Origin: Hetaerina americana | Lineage: Eukaryota > Arthropoda > Insecta > Odonata > Calopterygidae | DNA length: 64,000 bases | NCBI GenBank assembly: GCA_022747635.1 | Contig: JAKTNV010000042.1 | Location: forward strand, 1,130,001 to 1,194,000 | Reading direction: 5' to 3' | Notes under the pieces: model-generated | The model's database searches: none | The model's input: the letters and a program-made list of their open reading frames with translations, nothing else | What the model was told of the DNA's origin: nothing | Shown here: one piece after another, positions 59,835 through 64,000 of the stretch | Layout of the letters: each line of letters opens with the position of its first letter | Position numbering within the stretch: position 1 is the stretch's first letter | Made by a program: the position numbers and the translations under genes

Positions 59835-61400
59835 CTTTTTCACGCTATCGCTTTGTTCGATTTTTAGCCCAAGTCGTTAACGCCGCCGTTATGGGTATAA
59901 AGCTGGTTACACCCCAGGCCCTTCAGATTCCATTATGCTAGGCTTAAAGGGTGTTTGGTGCCGCGGCGGAGGAATCCTCGCGGTTATAGTACGAGAAAAT
60001 AACCTCAGAGTGTGAGTGCGGTGCGAACAATTCCTTTTTGTTTTTTTTGTTTTAAATTTACTTTCCCTAAGGGACAAATTGTGTTCTGTTCGCGGAATTT
60101 CTGTGTCATCCTTACCTATGCAGTTCTCACCTAAGGTTGCCTCGTCAAAAATTCCGACTGTTGCTTTTTATAGCGTGGCGAAAAAAGGGTAGGCCTAAGT
60201 GTTCATGTTCATGAACTTTTCCAGTGCTCTACTCCGTAGGCTTAATTGAAATTTTAATTTCCGAATTATGTTTCTGACTCCCATAGTTATCCGTAGATGC
60301 TATTTGATCGTCTTCTGTTGTGACCTCGAGACGAAAATTCCTGTAGTGACAGTGCATGGCAACAATGTGTGAAAGGCCTTTTTTGAGCTGACATGAGTTT
60401 AAACCTCCATTGTAATAAATTTAATTTTCTCGTGCTTTCAATTAGCGCTATGATAAAGGTAATTTAAAGTGTCTAATCTAATCTAATCAGAGAAGAAAGG
60501 TGGAACGAAGAATGGTGTATATGAAATTACCTATATTTTGCAGGAAAAATTTTTTTGGGACACCTTTTTTTTCATTTTAATTATTATTTTAATGTAGTGC
60601 TTGATTCATGAAAACTATTGGATACTTTGAGTGTCATTTTATGTATGCCTGGTAGCATGCGTATGATTTATCCTGCCTTCATTGTATCATGTGAGGCAAA
60701 AATCTCTTCTTTCACTTGATTTCAGTTTCATGGATTACAATTATCTTTGAAATATATTGGATCACCAAGTCATATCCGTTAGCTTCAAAGATAGCATTCT
60801 TCACAAAGCGAAGAAACGTGAATTAATTGATCATGTTAAGGTGGCTGGAGCGGTATTTATAAAAATCATTGAGTTGTCGGTTTTTCTTATTTTTTTGTTC
60901 CAGTCAATTTCATTTTATAGAACTTAAATCCGATCGTGTTTATGAATCTATAAGCCCGTTCCTTTTTCCGGTAATTTATTGGACTTAAGGAAGATTATTC
61001 CGTGAACTCCCGACTTCAACAGCTCTTTTTATTCATTTGTACCCTTGCACAATATACAGATAGAATTGACCTTCGTCCTGTCATCTCCATTGTCATTGGT
61101 TAATAATGAAAGGAATAGATTGTGGCAGCGATTGAAAATCTGCCGAAGTGAATTTATATAATAAATTTCAAGTCTACGTCGGTAGTGAACATAAATTTAA
61201 ATTTTGATTTGGTTTATCTGACATACATTTCAGAGAAAACCTTTTTGCCAAATTAGGAATTAAGCCAAGAAGATCACATTTGGTAATTTTCATAAACTTT
61301 TCGTCAAAAAATTGATGTTGAAAATTAATATTTTTCCACAACGTATCGTCATTAGGAAATAAATTTCCAATTATTCCGGGCGGAAGCGTAGTAGCACCAG
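59835..61400. other. AT-rich tract, nothing recognisable
   Basis: Contains the short tctaatctaatctaatc run at about 60472-60488. Otherwise no features. Confidence 0.5.
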
Positions 61401-61617
61401 TGAAAGAGGTTATCAGCGAGAGTAAGTCCGCAGCTTTGTCGGCGGTTCTTGTCATGCATTTTGACCCCCAACCCTCCTCCCCACCTTTTGAGGGCAGATG
61501 GGATCTCTTGTGCGTCTTCCTCGTGGTCGGTTTCCTCGGGGACGGATCTCGTTCGTCTGGACCAGCAGGAGACATACTTTCGGGAAATGGGCGCCGTGAG
61601 CAACCGGTGCTCTCCAC
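61174..61617 (-). other. Unrecognised 147-codon minus-strand ORF
   Basis: This frame spans the border between AT-rich and GC-rich sequence, so its composition is mixed. The N-terminal part is Arg/Pro/Lys-rich. The C-terminal about 90 residues (with TADKAADLLSLI and LPPGIIGNLFPNDDTLW) look more protein-like than the island ORFs. I recognise no family, and an overlapping 116-codon frame exists in another phase. Chance ORF or an old exon. Confidence 0.2.
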
Positions 61618-61699
61618 TCCTTCCCCCGACGCCGTCGTTCGCGTTTAACGGAAGAGAGATAAAAACGTGCAAATAAAAGGACAAGATGATCGATTGGTT

Positions 61700-62530
61700 C
61701 ATTCTCTCGGCGGAGGTTTGATTGATTCGGTCGCCGCCGCAGCATGCGAGGGGGGAGGAAGGGGGTGTGCGTTCGACACGCTGCTGTCTTCCCGAGCGAG
61801 GTAGGATGATTAAGCAAGGGCGTTGTGGTCGTGCGGATTCGGATATCGGCGGTGCGTGTGGCCGGGGGCGAGGGGCTTATGGAGAGGGAGGTTGGTGTCG
61901 GTTCGTGAGCCATATGAGAGGCACGGGGGGGGGGAAGCGGGGAACGCGGGTGAGGGAATTGGGACGGAAGGGAATCTCAGTGCGTGAAGGTGATGTCGCT
62001 CTCCTTGACCCGTTCCTCTCACCCTGCCGCCTTTTTCTTAATTTCCACTTATTTTCCTCCGTCACCTCGTCTATTTCACTGTCGACTAACGCATTTCTTT
62101 TTTCTTTCTCACTCGTTCATCCTCCATCACCCTTCTCCCCTCGCCAACCCACCCGCCGAACGGGGGCACGTGGATATGAAAGAGTCCGGGAAGACAAATG
62201 AAGGGGCATAAAGAGATTGGAAGGTCCCCTGTGCGAGAGAGGGATGGTGGGAATGATGGTGGCGCACGATAGGCGGGGGGGTGCGAGGAAAAGTCCGTGA
62301 CGGCGGAGAAAAATGAGGCGAGAAAGACAAAAGACGAAAGGGTGTTGGAGTGAGGTGGGTGGGGGTGAGGGGGGTGACAGGTGGAGATGTAGAGAGAGGG
62401 GTTGGAGTCAGGGCCGTTGGTTTGGGTTAGGAGCTGGAGGGGGGGAGGGTGGATTTTTCGTTTCTGGATGTTGCCCTTCGAGATACGGTGTAGGGGGCAG
62501 TGGCGCAGGGCGGAATGGCCTTTCACGGTT
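61700..62530. other. Island with repeated strand-bias flips
   Basis: G-rich on the + strand at about 61735-61985, C+T-rich at 62000-62160, then G+A-rich at 62165-62480. Frames up to 163 codons on both strands are low-complexity. Confidence 0.6.
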
Positions 62531-62534
62531 GGTC

Positions 62535-63390
62535 TGAGCGGCGGTGCTTTCGGACACGTTTGGACATTTCGTTCCATGTGTCGCTCATGTGACGAATATC
62601 TCTGGCTCCCGTGTGGAGTCCGAGGAATAACACCCTGGGTTTTGATTAATATTCCTGGCTTAAAGCCCCTGCAATCTCTGGCGATACATTTTTTTTCTCC
62701 CAGTCAGTACATTTGGTGTGTTATTGTTACTTCTCTCCCGTTTTCTGCTACCTCGAGTTACTTTGAGACCTGCGGTGGATGCCAAAATAGACTGCAGCCA
62801 TAGTTGGATGCGCCAAAATATCCGCCTTTATTTTAAGTCCACGTTATCTTCGCATGAAACACTTTCATGTGTTGTTTGTAAAATACTGAATGGCTTTCAA
62901 ATAGCCAAAGCTATACTTATTTTTTAAGATTTCCGCATTTAACAAGTGTGTGCTGCCTGATGCCAATGGTTTACTTCTTTGGGAGCTTTCTCCTACTGAA
63001 ATAAAAGAAAGGTATAGAAGGTGGATAATATAATATAAATCACCAGGATTAGGCAAGCCATTCTGTAGCAAATGATTTGAGAATATCATTTGCATTCATC
63101 TTGAGTTTTGTAATACAATTGGGGTATTACAATCGAGTCTCCAGTGAATTCATTTGGTTAATATAAATATATTTTTTCTAATGTTATATATATATATGCC
63201 GTGTTTAAAAATTTTCGGATCACTTGTGCCGTCGAATTTTCTTTATTTAATTTTTAAAATAATCATTTATGTACGATATAGTTAATAAATGTTATGCATC
63301 TGAAAATTGTGGCATTTTATGAAATGAGGGAGACAGTAATATCGTAGAGTGGCAAGGGATTAAGGAATCGACTTTCACTTCAATTTACTT
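62535..63390. other. AT-rich spacer, nothing recognisable
   Basis: No recognisable features apart from a short TA run near 63185. Confidence 0.5.
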
Positions 63391-63393
63391 AAT

Positions 63394-63475
<82 letters not shown>
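63391..63475 (+). repeat. (AAT)n-(AT)n-(GA)n compound microsatellite
   Basis: A short AAT start, AT repeats to about 63452, then GA repeats to 63475. Confidence 0.95.
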
Positions 63476-63569
63476 TTGAAAAATTTGGAAATCTCACGTT
63501 TCCCAATATGCTTTTAGGCGCAGGCACAGGGAAATTTCGTGTTAATTGACGTTTTCATTTACAACGATT

Positions 63570-63925
63570 GGAAAGTACCCCTTTCATCCGTGACGCAACT
63601 CACCGAACATTTTTCTCCCTGTTTTTCTTTCCCTTGTATCCCGCTAACGGGGACATGCCCAGTTTCAACCTTTCTGATCCCGTCAATTCCACGACGGATA
63701 TCGATTGCCATCGCTCTTGCCCCCACTCCTTCCGGCTCACCGCCACCTCGAGCAAATGCCACCTCGTACTTTACGTTCCTCTCGAACTTTTCATCCCTCC
63801 CCTCTGCTCGCATCTCGACCCTCTTCCTCTCCCCCCCCCCCCCCCCCCCCCAACCACTCCCCAGCCCCAACTTCGTGCGGCGCCCTTCTGCCTTAATTCC
63901 AGCATTTCAAAGAGCGAGAGCGCCA
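63570..63925. other. Polypyrimidine island 16 with C22 run
   Basis: C+T-rich on the + strand, ending in a run of 22 C at 63831-63852. The 121-codon Pro/Ser frame is an artefact. Confidence 0.7.
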
Positions 63926-64000
63926 GGAGTTAGGGAAGGGGGAGGGAGAAGGTGGCCGGCGTCGGACGCTCTAGAGAGGCGAAAGAAAAGCTTTCCCTGC

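Overview
This window is non-coding eukaryotic DNA, most likely from an arthropod with a large, repeat-rich genome. I found no host protein-coding gene, rRNA or CRISPR array that I can support. The evidence for an arthropod is two mariner (Tc1/mariner) transposase remnants, tRNA-derived short repeats with polymerase III boxes, a LINE tail whose encoded C-terminus looks like those common in arthropod genomes, and long dinucleotide microsatellites. The species cannot be read from the sequence. The window could be intergenic DNA or the inside of one very long intron.

The background alternates between two textures. One is AT-rich DNA with frequent stops in every frame and nothing recognisable. The other is a series of GC-rich, strongly strand-asymmetric islands in which the + strand is almost pure C+T. 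Major islands lie at about 40-780, 3.1-4.2, 9.0-10.1, 11.2-12.1, 13.2-13.6, 20.7-23.1, 24.6-25.1, 27.4-28.2, 30.7-31.3, 33.5-35.0, 39.0-40.0, 42.3-43.4, 51.8-55.1, 57.3-57.6, 59.6-59.8 and 63.6-63.9 kb. Stop codons need a purine, so pyrimidine-rich DNA runs open for hundreds of codons. The Ser/Pro/Leu-rich ORFs of up to 360 codons there are composition artefacts, not genes. A few islands flip to G+A on the + strand, most clearly at 35.0-35.8 kb.

The most informative features are mobile-element debris. (1) At 16.4-17.3 kb is a decayed mariner on the minus strand. (2) At 17.53-18.04 kb is an unusual compound repeat. It has two 126-bp direct repeats, each carrying a complete tRNA-like cloverleaf and a T5 run. 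The first copy lies in the loop of a perfect 30-bp inverted repeat, and the whole is bracketed by a 13-bp direct repeat that looks like a target-site duplication. (3) At 25.6-26.1 kb is an internally deleted mariner that keeps one terminal repeat, the N-terminal DNA-binding domain and the C-terminal tail. Next to it is a 434-bp segment flanked by a 23-bp direct repeat and carrying another tRNA-like head. (4) At 50.8-51.2 kb is the 3' end of a LINE between two TA microsatellites. Its terminal 25-nt motif, which can form a hairpin, recurs at 5.47 kb. Two weaker tRNA-like heads lie on the minus strand at 47.9 and 42.3 kb.

The best candidate for something undescribed is the tRNA-like repeat family: three copies share a C at the position of the universal U33, a cloverleaf and a nearby T5 run. 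The second candidate is the recurrent polypyrimidine islands.
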